Below, piece by piece: positions 24,769-32,290 of a stretch of 32,290 bases of DNA. Under the pieces are notes generated by a model, which was given only the letters and a program-made list of their open reading frames with translations, was not told where the DNA came from and ran no database searches. Position 1 is the first letter of the stretch. Each line of letters opens with the position of its first letter. Made by a program: the position numbers and the translations under genes. The DNA lies in contig NZ_JADMJK010000065.1 in the NCBI RefSeq assembly GCF_018780625.1, positions 1-32,290 of the forward strand, written 5' to 3'. This stretch comes from Polaromonas sp. (GTDB lineage Bacteria > Pseudomonadota > Gammaproteobacteria > Burkholderiales > Burkholderiaceae_C).

Positions 24769-25740
24769 TCAGTGCGCGGCGGCGGGTTTGAAATTGCTGG
24801 GCAGGCCGGCGCGCCATAGCGCGCCATGGGTGGCTTCGCCGGCCAGCCAGCCGGCCACGCGGGCGCGCAGGGCCAGCAGGGCGTCGATGTCGAGCCCGGT
24901 ATCGACACCCATGGCCTCCAGCATGAAGGCCAGGTCCTCGGTCGCGGCATTGCCGCTGGCGCCGGGCGCATGCGGGCAGCCGCCTATGCCGGCCAGCGAC
25001 GCGTCAAAGCGCGTCACGCCCAGTTGCAGGGCGGCGGCGGCGTTCGCCAGCGCCAGGCCCCGGGTGTCATGGAAGTGGCCGCAGCAAAAGCGGTCGCCGG
25101 CAATTTTCAGTGCCTGCTCCACCAGCGTGCTGACGGCATGCGGGTTGGCGTAGCCCACCGTGTCGGCCAGGCTCACGCGGTCGGCGCCGGCGTCCAGCAG
25201 GGCCTGCAGCAGGCGCAGCACTTCGGAAACTTTTACATCGCCCTGCAGGGTGCAGCCCCAGGCCGTGCCCACGCCGCCTTCAATCAGGGTGCGGCTGCCC
25301 GCCGCGTCGCGTGCCGCACGGATGCGGCCCATCTCGGCCACCACCTCGTCGGGCGTCTTGCGCAGATTGGCCAGGCTGTGCGCGTGGCTGGCTGACAGCG
25401 GCAGGATCATCAGGTCGGCGCCGCCCTCAATCGCGCGCTCGGCGCCCTTCAGGTTGGGCACCAGCACGGAGGCCAGCAGGCCGGGCAGCGTCTTGGCAAA
25501 GGCTAGCACGTCTGCCGTGTCGGCCAGTTGCGGCATCAGCCGGGGCGGCACAAACGAGCCGACTTCGATTTCGCGCTGGCCGGCGGCGTGGGCGGCGCGC
25601 ACCCATTCGATTTTTTGCGCCGTGGGCAAAATGGTCTGGATGCTTTGCAGGCCATCGCGCAGGCCCACTTCGCGGATGATGGCGCGGGCGGGCAGGGCGG
25701 TGGTGCGGGTAATGCGGGTAAGGGGTGGCGTGGAATGCAT
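24769..25740 (-). CDS. HMG-CoA lyase-like enzyme (DRE-TIM family)
   Basis: A 323-residue TIM-barrel lyase of the 3-hydroxy-3-methylglutaryl-CoA lyase type. The N-terminal REVGLRDGLQ (23-32) carries the metal-binding Asp of DRE-TIM enzymes. CGHFHDTRGLALAN supplies the paired metal histidines. The active-site loop GGCPHAPGASGN contains C255; His follows CP where the HMG-CoA lyase pattern has an aromatic residue. Members cleave HMG-CoA, citramalyl-CoA or related CoA esters, and the choice is not settled here. The ATG at 25740 is chosen because the upstream in-frame extension would cross the shared promoter and palindrome. First gene of the operon, divergent from the LysR regulator. Confidence 0.88.
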   Translation of the reverse strand: MHSTPPLTRITRTTALPARAIIREVGLRDGLQSIQTILPTAQKIEWVRAAHAAGQREIEVGSFVPPRLMPQLADTADVLAFAKTLPGLLASVLVPNLKGAERAIEGGADLMILPLSASHAHSLANLRKTPDEVVAEMGRIRAARDAAGSRTLIEGGVGTAWGCTLQGDVKVSEVLRLLQALLDAGADRVSLADTVGYANPHAVSTLVEQALKIAGDRFCCGHFHDTRGLALANAAAALQLGVTRFDASLAGIGGCPHAPGASGNAATEDLAFMLEAMGVDTGLDIDALLALRARVAGWLAGEATHGALWRAGLPSNFKPAAAH

Positions 25741-25820
25741 GGCGAGCCCATTGGGTGAAATAGCAACAGGTGCCCAGTTTAAAAGTTCCTTTAATCGTGG
25801 AAAGTGGTATTTTGGAAGCC

Positions 25821-25845
25821 TTGAAGTTCTTTTTTGGAACTTCAA
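25821..25845. promoter_or_regulatory. Perfect palindrome, probable LysR operator
   Basis: Nine-base arms TTGAAGTTC and GAACTTCAA are separated by 7 nt, giving the T-N11-A form of LysR-type boxes. It lies 54 bp before the LysR start and 81 bp before the divergent lyase start. A weaker related pair, GTTCC...GGAA, occurs at about 25784-25803 and may be the activation site. Confidence 0.65.
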
Positions 25846-25898
25846 TTAACCTTGTAGCGGGGCACAACCTATTGCTCTGTTGCTCTGCTGGAGTGCTG

Positions 25899-26804
25899 AT
25901 GAAAGACCTGGACCTGACCACCCTGCGGCTGTTTGTGGCCGTGTGTGACGCGCGCAGCATTGCGCGCATCGGCGAGCGTGAACACATCGTACCCTCGGCC
26001 ATCAGCAAGCGGCTGGCCCAGCTGGAGCAAGACCTCGGTTGCCGCCTGCTCACGCGGATACGGCGCGGCGTCGAGCCCACGGCCGCCGGTGAAACCCTGC
26101 GCGAGCATGCGCGCGGGCTGCTGGGCGCGGCCCAGCGCGTCAGCGACGACATGCGTGCCTACACCTCGGGCGCGTCCGGCCTGGTGCGGCTGATGGCCAC
26201 CACGTCGTCGGTGGCCGAGTCGCTGCCCGATGACATTGCCGATTTCCTGAAAATCCCGGCGCACCAGGCCATCCGCGTCAACGTGCAGGAGCAGCTCAGC
26301 CGCGATGTGGTGCGCGCGCTGCGCGAAGGCAGCGTGTCGCTGGGCGTTTGCTGGGACGCGGCCGACCTGTCGGGCCTGCAAACCTATCCGTACCGGCAGG
26401 ACCATCTCGCCATCGTGACGCATGAAGGGCACCCGCTGGCCGGTTGCAAGCGCCTGGCGTTTGTCGACGCGCTGGCGTTTGACCATGTCGCCTTGCCCGC
26501 CGCCAGCGCCGTGCAACTGATGCTGGTCAGGGCGGCGGCCGCCAGCGGGCAGGCCATTCGCTACCGCGCGGAAGTCTCGACCTTCGAGGCGGCGCTGCGG
26601 GTGGTGCGCTCCGGCCTGGGCATCAGCGTGGTGCCGCAGGAGGTGGCCCAGCCGCTGGCAGCGGCCTTTAACCTCTGCATCATCCCGCTGACGGATGCCT
26701 GGGCGCAGCGCCGGTTTGCGATCTGCTTTCAGGACGAGCGTTCCTTGTCTGCCGCGGCCAGGTTGCTGGCGGAGTATCTGGCTGAAGTGGGGCGCCAGGC
26801 GTAG
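25899..26804 (+). CDS. LysR-type transcriptional regulator
   Basis: A 301-residue regulator. The N-terminal winged helix-turn-helix covers residues 3-64 (LDLTTLRLFVAVCD, VPSAISKRLAQLEQDLG, LLTRIRRGVEPTAAGE). The effector-binding domain begins near residue 90 and includes VRSGLGISVVPQEVA. I chose the ATG at 25899 because GGAG precedes it and MKDLDLTTLRLF is the expected start. It is divergent from the lyase-transferase-Bug operon, with a perfect palindrome between, so it most likely controls that operon in response to the transported acid or its CoA ester. Confidence 0.92.
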   Translation: MKDLDLTTLRLFVAVCDARSIARIGEREHIVPSAISKRLAQLEQDLGCRLLTRIRRGVEPTAAGETLREHARGLLGAAQRVSDDMRAYTSGASGLVRLMATTSSVAESLPDDIADFLKIPAHQAIRVNVQEQLSRDVVRALREGSVSLGVCWDAADLSGLQTYPYRQDHLAIVTHEGHPLAGCKRLAFVDALAFDHVALPAASAVQLMLVRAAAASGQAIRYRAEVSTFEAALRVVRSGLGISVVPQEVAQPLAAAFNLCIIPLTDAWAQRRFAICFQDERSLSAAARLLAEYLAEVGRQA

Positions 26805-26852
26805 GTGCGCGGTTTTGGCGGGCGGCCTGGCGTTGCTGCCGATAATGGCCCG

Positions 26853-27563
26853 ATGCGCACCCATCCCCCCTCTCATCCCCAAGTCCTCGCGTTCGATGTT
26901 TTCGGCACCGTGGTCGACTGGCACAGCGGCATTGCGCGCGAGGTGCAGGCGCTGCGGCCGGCGGTGGACGGCGACGCGTTTGCGCTGGCCTGGCGTGCCG
27001 GCTACCAGCCCGCGATGCGCCGGGTCATGGCGGGCGAACTGGGCTGGACGCTGATTGACGATTTGCACCGCCTCATCCTCGACACGCTTCTTGCGCGGTT
27101 CGGCCTAGCCGACTTGACGGAGGCTGAAAAAAAGCACCTCAACAAAGCCTGGCACCGGCTGGACCCGTGGCCCGACGTGGTGGCGGGGCTGACGCGGCTC
27201 AAGACACGTTTCACGATCTGCACGCTGTCAAACGGCAACATCGGCTTGCTGACCAACATGGCCAGGCACGGCGGCCTGCCCTGGGACTGTATTTTGTCGG
27301 CCGAGGTGTTTCGGGCCTACAAGCCCGACCCCGCCACCTATCTGGGCGTGGCCAGGGTGTTTGACGTGGCACCGTGCGAGGTCATGCTGGTGGCCGCTCA
27401 CCAGGACGACCTGGCCGCCGCGCGCGCCTGCGGCCTGCAGACCGCCTACATCGAGCGCCCGGCCGAGTTTGGCGCGGCCCACCCCAAGGACCTCACGCCT
27501 GACCCCGCCAACACCCGGCACGCCCAGGACTTTTTGGCACTGGCCGACCAGCTGGGCTGCTGA
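26853..27563 (+). CDS. Haloacid dehalogenase-like hydrolase, type II
   Basis: HAD-superfamily enzyme of 236 residues resembling L-2-haloacid dehalogenases. Motif I is [13 protein letters not shown] with the nucleophile D15. Motif II is TLSNGN, the conserved lysine lies in AYKPDPATY, and the motif III region is [15 protein letters not shown], where the dehalogenase S-N-x-W-D pattern is replaced by A-H-Q-D-D. That change and the lack of haloacid-transport genes leave true dehalogenase activity uncertain; a phosphatase-like role is possible. The gene follows LysR by 48 bp and its stop shares one base with the ATG of the pseudouridine synthase gene. Confidence 0.87.
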   Translation: MRTHPPSHPQVLAFDVFGTVVDWHSGIAREVQALRPAVDGDAFALAWRAGYQPAMRRVMAGELGWTLIDDLHRLILDTLLARFGLADLTEAEKKHLNKAWHRLDPWPDVVAGLTRLKTRFTICTLSNGNIGLLTNMARHGGLPWDCILSAEVFRAYKPDPATYLGVARVFDVAPCEVMLVAAHQDDLAAARACGLQTAYIERPAEFGAAHPKDLTPDPANTRHAQDFLALADQLGC

Positions 27564-28135
27564 TGTCCATGGCCTCCCGCCTGATTCTGTTCAACAAGCC
27601 CTACGGCGTGCTGAGCCAGTTCACGCCCGAGGGGCGCTGGCGCGGCCTGAAGGACTACATCGACCTGCCCGGCGTTTATGTGGCCGGCCGACTGGACGCC
27701 GACAGCGAGGGCCTGCTGCTGCTGACCAGCGACGGCAAGCTGCAGGCGCGCATTGCCGACCCGCGCTTCAAGATGGAAAAAACCTACTGGGTGCAAGTGG
27801 AAGGCACGCCTGATGAGGCCGCGCTGGAGGCGCTGCGGCGCGGCGTGCAGCTTAATGACGGTGCCACCCGCCCGGCCCGGGCGCGGTTCATGGAGCCGCC
27901 GCCCGCGCTATGGGAACGGGCGCCGCCGGTGCGGGTTCGCCAGTCCATCCCTACCGCCTGGATCGAGCTGGCCATCAAGGAAGGCCGCAACCGCCAGGTG
28001 AGGCGCATGACCGCCGCCGTGGGCTTTCCCACGCTGCGGCTGATTCGCGCCGCGATTGGCCCCTACCGTCTGGACGGGCTCGCGCCGGGGACCTGGCAGG
28101 AGGGCGACGCGGCGCTGTCTGCATTGGGCACTTGA
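27563..28135 (+). CDS. rluE: 23S rRNA pseudouridine synthase, RluE type
   Basis: RsuA/RluB/E/F-family synthase of 190 residues without an S4 domain, as in RluE, which modifies U2457 of E. coli 23S rRNA. It begins [17 protein letters not shown], has the catalytic D45 in [15 protein letters not shown], and the [16 protein letters not shown] and [12 protein letters not shown] blocks. The ATG overlaps the preceding stop by one base, suggesting coupling. It converges on the lipoprotein gene with only 5 bp between stops. Confidence 0.92.
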   Translation: MSMASRLILFNKPYGVLSQFTPEGRWRGLKDYIDLPGVYVAGRLDADSEGLLLLTSDGKLQARIADPRFKMEKTYWVQVEGTPDEAALEALRRGVQLNDGATRPARARFMEPPPALWERAPPVRVRQSIPTAWIELAIKEGRNRQVRRMTAAVGFPTLRLIRAAIGPYRLDGLAPGTWQEGDAALSALGT

Positions 28136-28140
28136 GCCGG

Positions 28141-28707
28141 TCAGGGTGCCCCGTCCACCGGCTCGCTCATTCCCAGGTAGCGCTTGACCAGGTCAAAAAA
28201 ACGCTCATAAAACACGTCAGACGAGATGGTTCGGCTGGCCACCTTGACCATGGAGTCATTGCTGGAGCTGAACGGCAGCGAGACCGAACCAATTCCGCCC
28301 ACGCCCAGACTGGCCGAATTGTTGCTTTTCTTCAGGGCGTAGACGTCTTGCATGGCTGTGACAAACCCCAGGCTGACCTGCCCGTCGGGGCTGTCCGGGG
28401 CGCACACCACGCGAATTTCCATCTGCAGGTGCGACTCCGGCTCGGGCTGAAAGTTTTTCCGGCCCGTCACCAGCTCCTTGGCGGCGGTGTCGATGATGTA
28501 GCCCTGGCTCAGCAACGCCCGCCGGGCGGCCTCGCAGGTTTGCGCGGCGGTGGCATCGAACAGACGGGAATAGGTCGCGGTAGACGCGAACTCTTCCTGG
28601 GACGCAAACGCCTTGACCGGGGTGCCGCAGCCTGCCAGCAGGGCGCAAGCACTTCCCAGCCCGGCCAGCCACAGGGCGGCGCCCGCGCGCATTAAGGGCA
28701 ATTTCAA
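28141..28707 (-). CDS. DUF2242-type lipoprotein
   Basis: A small lipoprotein with a leader ending ALLAGC, lipidated cysteine at residue 27 from the chosen start. The mature part has FASTATYSRLFDATAAQTCEAARRALLSQGY and GRKNFQ, which I associate with DUF2242, a family of unknown function in beta-proteobacteria. I prefer the TTG at 28707 because AAGGAG lies 9 bases upstream; the ATG at 28692 is the alternative and shortens the leader by five residues. The C-terminal half contains a polar N-S-A-S-L-G-V-G-G-I-G stretch. Confidence 0.75.
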   Translation of the reverse strand: MKLPLMRAGAALWLAGLGSACALLAGCGTPVKAFASQEEFASTATYSRLFDATAAQTCEAARRALLSQGYIIDTAAKELVTGRKNFQPEPESHLQMEIRVVCAPDSPDGQVSLGFVTAMQDVYALKKSNNSASLGVGGIGSVSLPFSSSNDSMVKVASRTISSDVFYERFFDLVKRYLGMSEPVDGAP

Positions 28708-28914
28708 AACCAGGCACTCCTTCAAACATCAATCACCGTATTGTCGGGTCATCAGGGAACCACCGAGCCACCCGGAAACCACCCGACACACATTCGCCCG
28801 CAGCAAAAGAGCCGCCAGCAAGGGCAAGCGTTCAATCGGCGTTTTGGCATGGCCAGCCTGATAATGAGCCCACTGAAATTCAGCTTCTGCGGTACAACTC
28901 GACAAGGATGCGTC

Positions 28915-30000
28915 ATGAGCCTGCTCAACATCATTAAGAAACAACTGATCGAGGTCATTGAATGGACCGATGACTCGCGCGACACCTTGTCATACCGCTG
29001 GCCCGACGAGGACCAGGAAATCAAGAACGGCGCGCAGTTGATCGTGCGCGAATCCCAGCAGGTGCAGTTTGTCGCCGCCGGCCAGTACGCGGACCTGTTC
29101 CAGCCCGGCAAGCACACGCTGAGCACCGAAAACATCCCGGTGCTGTCCACCATCATGGGCTGGAAGTACGGCTTTGAGTCGCCGTTCAAGTGCGACATTT
29201 ACTACCTGAACACGCGCCTCTTCACGGGCAACAAGTGGGGCACGGCCAACCCCGTGATGATGCGCGACCGCGACTTTGGCGTGGTGCGCCTGCGCGCGTT
29301 TGGCACCTACGACTTTCGCATTGTGGAGCCGGCCAAATTCCTGAAGGAAGTGGCGGGCACCGACCAGAACTTTCGCCTTGATGAGTTTGCAGACACCATG
29401 CGCTCGCGCATCGTCAGCGTGTTTACCGAAGCGCTGGCCCGCGCGGGCGTGCCGGCGCTGGACGTGGCGCACCGCTACGCCGAGCTGGGTGACGCGCTGC
29501 TGCCTCTCATCAACCCCGCCATGCGCGAAAAGTACGGGCTGGAGATCACCAGTTTCGTGCTGGAAAACGTGTCGGTGCCGCCCGAGGTAGAGCAGGCCAT
29601 CGACAAGCGCTCCAGCATGAGCGTGATTGGCAACCTCAACGACTACGTGAAATACCAGATGGGCGTGGCCATGGGCCAGGGCGGCGAAGCCGGTGCGGCA
29701 GCCACCATGCCCGCGCAAATGGCCATGGGCTTTGGCATGGCGCAGGAAATGGTGCGCAGCATGCAGGGCGGCGGCGCAAGCCAGGCGCCAGCCACTTCCG
29801 CCACTTCCGCCACTTCCGGCGCATCCCCGGCCGCAGCGGCGGGGCTGGAAGTGTTCACACCCGAGCAGGCCGCGCAGCTGCTGGGCGTGTCGGTCGAAGA
29901 CGTGATGGCCTCCATCAACGCGGGCGACCTCAAGGCCCGCAAGATGGGCAACGCCTGGCGCATTGCCAAAAGCGCGCTCGAGGCGTTTTTGCACGGCTGA
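28915..30000 (+). CDS. SPFH-domain protein with C-terminal HTH-like domain (YdjI type)
   Basis: A 361-residue protein of the SPFH (prohibitin/flotillin-like) superfamily. Residues 1-240 hold the SPFH part (LLNIIKKQLIEVIEWTDDS, QLIVRESQQVQFVAAGQ, FGVVRLRAFGTYDFRI), with an amphipathic N-terminus instead of a membrane span. An Ala/Gly/Met-rich linker (about 245-315) includes three tandem copies of a 9-bp unit coding for ATS. The last ~50 residues (EVFTPEQAAQLLGVSVEDVMASINAGDLKARKMGNAWRI) form an excisionase/MerR-like helix-turn-helix. AAGGA precedes the ATG. The next gene is a zinc-ribbon membrane protein; a YdjI-YdjG pair in Bacillus recruits PspA to stressed membranes, which suggests an envelope-stress role here. 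Confidence 0.85.
   Translation: MSLLNIIKKQLIEVIEWTDDSRDTLSYRWPDEDQEIKNGAQLIVRESQQVQFVAAGQYADLFQPGKHTLSTENIPVLSTIMGWKYGFESPFKCDIYYLNTRLFTGNKWGTANPVMMRDRDFGVVRLRAFGTYDFRIVEPAKFLKEVAGTDQNFRLDEFADTMRSRIVSVFTEALARAGVPALDVAHRYAELGDALLPLINPAMREKYGLEITSFVLENVSVPPEVEQAIDKRSSMSVIGNLNDYVKYQMGVAMGQGGEAGAAATMPAQMAMGFGMAQEMVRSMQGGGASQAPATSATSATSGASPAAAAGLEVFTPEQAAQLLGVSVEDVMASINAGDLKARKMGNAWRIAKSALEAFLHG
29791..29817 (+). repeat. Three tandem 9-bp repeats in the SPFH linker
   Basis: GCCACTTCC occurs three times without interruption, coding for part of a PATSATSATSG linker. Copy number could vary by slippage without breaking the frame. Confidence 0.85.
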
Positions 30001-30033
30001 TTCGGCCCCTACATTTACCCTGGTACAAAGCTT

Positions 30034-31149
30034 ATGGCGGATGTCTACACGACCGCAACCGTGGGCAAACACCCTTGCCCCGAATGCGGCGGCGACCTGC
30101 AGTGGAATGCGGCCAGGCAGTCGCTGGTCTGCCCCTACTGCGGCACGGTCGTGCCCTGGTCCAAAGGCCAGGAGGCCGATCCCGGCGCCGGCGTGGTCGA
30201 GCAAGACCTGCAGGCGGCCTTCAGGGACCCGGCCACCGGGCGCGGCTGGAATGACGGTGGCGCCCGGCGCGAAGTGAAATGCCAGAGCTGTCAGGCGATC
30301 TCGGTCTTTGTCGACGGAAAAGTGGCCAAGCGCTGCGATTTTTGCGGTTCGCCGTCCATCATCGCGCACGAAACCAGCAACGACGCCATCACGCCGCAAA
30401 GCGTGCTGCCCTTCAAGGTCAGCGATGGGCAGGTGCGCGAACGCATTCGGCAGTGGTATGGTTCCCGCTGGTTTGCGCCCAACCGGCTCAAGTCGGCCGC
30501 GCTGACCGACACGCTGCACGGCGTCTACCTGCCGTACTGGACGTTTGACGCGCAGGTCAGCGCGCGCTGGCAGGCCGATGCCGGTCATTACTACTACGAG
30601 ACCGAGAGTTTTCGCAATGCCAATGGCCAGACGCAAACCCGCCAGGTCCAGCGCGTGCGCTGGGTGCCGGCTGCGGGCAGCCTGAACCACTTGTTTGACG
30701 ACGAGCTGGTGCCCGGCACCACTGGCGTGCATGCCAAACTGCTCAGGCAGGTTGAACCCTTTCCCTCTCGCACAGACCTGAAAGCCTATTCGCCCGAGTT
30801 TGTGCGCGGCTGGACGGTTGAGCGCTACCAGATTGACCTGCACAAGGCTGAAAAAATCAACCAGCAAGCCATGGCGGAGCAAATGCAGACGCTGTGCGGG
30901 CAGCAGGTGCCGGGCGACACCTTTCGCGACCTGCAGGTTGACGCGCAGTACCAGGGGCGCACCTTCAAGCACATCCTGGTGCCCGTCTGGCTGGTCAGCT
31001 ACACCTACGGCGCGCGTCATTTCCAGGTCGTGGCCAACGGCTACACCGGCGCAATTGCGGGCGAGCAGCCTTACAGCTGGGTAAAAATCGCCTTTGCGGT
31101 GCTGGCCGTGCTGCTGCTGATCCTTGTGGCGACCATGCTGAGCCAATGA
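30034..31149 (+). CDS. Zinc-ribbon membrane-anchored protein (YdjG type)
   Basis: A 371-residue protein with two zinc ribbons: C15-x2-C18 with C33-x2-C36, and C83-x2-C86 with C101-x2-C104. A beta-rich middle domain follows (LPYWTFDAQVSARWQAD, VRWVPAAGSLNHLFDDELVPG). One membrane span ends the protein (about 350-368, IAFAVLAVLLLILVATML). Such proteins are sometimes annotated as TFIIB-type zinc ribbon or replication-factor-Y-like, but I see no helicase motifs. It lies 33 bp after the SPFH gene and probably forms a two-protein membrane module with it, as YdjG does with YdjI. Confidence 0.85.
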   Translation: MADVYTTATVGKHPCPECGGDLQWNAARQSLVCPYCGTVVPWSKGQEADPGAGVVEQDLQAAFRDPATGRGWNDGGARREVKCQSCQAISVFVDGKVAKRCDFCGSPSIIAHETSNDAITPQSVLPFKVSDGQVRERIRQWYGSRWFAPNRLKSAALTDTLHGVYLPYWTFDAQVSARWQADAGHYYYETESFRNANGQTQTRQVQRVRWVPAAGSLNHLFDDELVPGTTGVHAKLLRQVEPFPSRTDLKAYSPEFVRGWTVERYQIDLHKAEKINQQAMAEQMQTLCGQQVPGDTFRDLQVDAQYQGRTFKHILVPVWLVSYTYGARHFQVVANGYTGAIAGEQPYSWVKIAFAVLAVLLLILVATMLSQ

Positions 31150-31172
31150 TGCGCCGAATCAGGAAACCGGAA

Positions 31173-31228
31173 TTGCTGTATTTTTAATAGCTATAAGCGC
31201 CCGCATCCATTGGGCTAAGGCCTTACTG
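31173..31228 (+). repeat. Dispersed repeat, copy 4
   Basis: Reads TTGCTGTATTTTTAATAGCT, then ATAAGCGC and ATTGGGCTAAGGCCTTA. Block order and spacing match the copy inside uvrD, in the same orientation. Confidence 0.6.
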
Positions 31229-31315
31229 GATGCCTGATTTTTATGTATTTCCGGCCACCCTGATCGTCTTGCGCACGCCATGCCCGGACTTATGCCCGCC
31301 GCCTGTGAATGGCCC

Positions 31316-31336
31316 TGTGGACAACCCACTGGATAA
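31316..31336 (-). promoter_or_regulatory. Weak DnaA-box-like pair
   Basis: TGTGGACAA (31316-31324) differs at one base from the DnaA box complement TGTGGATAA, and ACTGGATAA (31328-31336) differs at two; they are 3 nt apart. No AT-rich unwinding segment or replication gene is close, so this is not called an origin. Confidence 0.3.
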
Positions 31337-31584
31337 GCCTTGAAACCCGCGCCAGCCTTGGGTTTGCGGGCTATGCCTTAAAAACAGGCAGTGACTTTTG
31401 GGCCATAACCTTTAAGCCGTCTGCCACGCCCCGAAACCCCGGGGCGTATGCCGGCGCAGTCCTACAGCCCAGCGCTGGCACGCGGACTAGACTTGCAGCC
31501 TCATGCGCCGCGCTCGCCGCGGCCCGGTTTTCCAGCCGGGCAGGCGCGCCGCCGCCACCGAGATCCTTACAAAGGGCGCCCCCA

Positions 31585-32277
31585 ATGAACGCTCACTCAC
31601 GCAAGCAAAAGGGCCCCGCCCGCAGGTCGGCGGTCACGCTGCTCTGGTTCGTCGCAGCCTTGGGCGCATCTGCATTCGCGCAAAAAACCAGTCCCGACGC
31701 ACCAAAGAGCGTGGCGGCCTGCATCGGTTGCCACGGCGCAAAGGGGGAGGGCATCGCAACTTTTCCACGTCTGGCCGGGACCGGGCAAGCCTACCTGCGG
31801 GCGCAGCTTGACGCCTTTGGCGACGGATCGCGCAAAAATTCGATCATGCAGCCGATTGCGCAGCAGCTCACTGCTGCGCAGCGCACGGAAGTCGCGCAGT
31901 ACTTCAGCCAGTTGCCCGCGCCTTTCCTGGCTGCCGACCCGGTGCAGCCACTGCCAGCCGATGGGGGCGCCTGGCTTGCCACGCGCGGCCGCTGGTCTGA
32001 CGACGTGCCGGCCTGCGTGCAATGCCATGGCCCGGGTGGCCGCGGTGTCGGTGCGCAGTTTCCGCCACTGGCTGGCCTGCCTGCTGCCTACATCACCGAG
32101 CAGTTGCAGGCCTGGAAAGCCGGCAGCAGGCCACCTGGGCCGCTGGCCCTGATGACAGGCATTGCGCAGCAGCTGACCGAGACTGACATCACGGCCGTTG
32201 CAGCGTATTACGCGAACCTGGCAAAAACGCCGGATGCTGTTCCCGCCAAAGCCCTCCCACCGAAAAGCCGTCCATGA
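31585..32277 (+). CDS. Periplasmic diheme cytochrome c (c4-like)
   Basis: A 230-residue electron carrier. A signal peptide (basic RKQKGPARRS, hydrophobic core, ASAFAQ) ends near residue 33. There are two c-heme sites, C46-I-G-C-H50 and C144-V-Q-C-H148, each followed by a Met-containing segment that could give the sixth ligand (SIMQPIAQQL and LALMTGIAQQL). The two halves are similar, as in cytochromes c4. I chose ATG 31585 because the signal peptide begins there and AAAGGG lies upstream. Its stop overlaps the ATG of the next gene, so it is probably the first gene of an electron-transfer operon continuing outside the window. Confidence 0.9.
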   Translation: MNAHSRKQKGPARRSAVTLLWFVAALGASAFAQKTSPDAPKSVAACIGCHGAKGEGIATFPRLAGTGQAYLRAQLDAFGDGSRKNSIMQPIAQQLTAAQRTEVAQYFSQLPAPFLAADPVQPLPADGGAWLATRGRWSDDVPACVQCHGPGGRGVGAQFPPLAGLPAAYITEQLQAWKAGSRPPGPLALMTGIAQQLTETDITAVAAYYANLAKTPDAVPAKALPPKSRP

Positions 32278-32290
32278 CCACGCCCAACCC
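32274..32290 (+). CDS. Start of a coupled downstream gene (cut by window end)
   Basis: An ATG overlaps the cytochrome stop as ATGA and opens MTTPN before the window ends. Only the overlap arrangement supports it. Nothing can be said about the product; a second cytochrome or a partner oxidoreductase would fit the context. Confidence 0.5.

Larger units (their letters stand above)
31150..31584. other. Repeat-rich intergenic region before the cytochrome gene
   Basis: 435 bases without a convincing gene. In order it contains a copy of the dispersed repeat, a 7-bp inverted pair GCATCCA / TGGATGC (31203-31233 region), weak DnaA-box-like sites at 31316-31336, an AAACCC...GGGTTT pair near 31345, and a GC-rich hairpin CGCCCCG / CGGGGCG at 31427-31446. 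A frame open from 31309 into the cytochrome gene lacks a signal peptide until 31585 and is not credible as coding. Confidence 0.55.

Noticed and set aside
28990-31146. A 718-codon open frame antisense to the SPFH and zinc-ribbon genes
   Set aside because: It spans two real genes and their gap, is His/Gly/Arg-rich and shows no motifs; a composition artefact.
31316-31336. A replication origin
   Set aside because: Boxes are imperfect, no AT-rich unwinding element follows, and no dnaA, dnaN or rep gene is in the window.

Overview
The window is about 32 kb of GC-rich bacterial chromosome. Gene content and order, together with a short dispersed repeat of the kind common in Comamonadaceae, suggest a beta-proteobacterium close to Polaromonas. 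That assignment is an inference from recalled family resemblance, not from a search. Genes are dense on both strands and several operons use 4-nt stop/start overlaps. I see no rRNA, tRNA, CRISPR array, integrase or intact insertion sequence.

Layout. 1-1.7 kb: 3' part of uvrD. 1.7-3.9 kb, minus strand: a three-gene run of a DUF2782-type secreted protein, homoserine kinase thrB and a BPSS1780-type membrane protein. 3.9-6.8 kb: polA, divergent from that run. 6.8-7.3 kb: a gene-poor stretch with a probable adaptor-protein relic. 7.3-13.1 kb, minus strand: a type I secretion module made of a VCBS/cadherin/RTX surface protein, a PrtD-type ABC exporter and an HlyD-type adaptor. 13.2-13.8 kb: a PilZ gene whose 5' end looks frameshifted, then a decayed copy of the 3' end of polA. 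The secretion module is therefore bracketed by polA and a same-orientation polA fragment, which suggests it was inserted here.

13.9-18.6 kb: a Tat-type dienelactone hydrolase, a ZIP metal transporter, a hemerythrin-like protein that seems to start at ATC, a lipoprotein GDSL esterase (minus) and two tandem small heat-shock proteins behind a sigma32-like promoter. 18.6-22.4 kb, minus strand: a phenylalanine/tyrosine catabolic operon in the order hpd, VOC protein, fumarylacetoacetase, phhA. It makes tyrosine, makes homogentisate and cleaves fumarylacetoacetate; homogentisate dioxygenase and the isomerase are absent from the window. 22.6-25.7 kb, minus strand: an operon for an unidentified organic acid (HMG-CoA-lyase-like protein, CaiB-type CoA transferase, Bug-type binding protein), divergent from a LysR regulator with a perfect palindrome in the shared promoter region.

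26.9-32.3 kb: a type II haloacid-dehalogenase-like protein, a RluE-type pseudouridine synthase, a DUF2242 lipoprotein (minus), an SPFH protein carrying a C-terminal DNA-binding-like domain next to a zinc-ribbon membrane protein, a 435-bp intergenic region with repeats and weak DnaA-box-like sites, a diheme cytochrome c, and the first codons of a coupled next gene. The observations I would follow up first are the polA-bracketed secretion module, the dispersed repeat that lies inside the uvrD frame and over the ZIP start, the ATC start, the PilZ 5' defect and the SPFH/zinc-ribbon pair.
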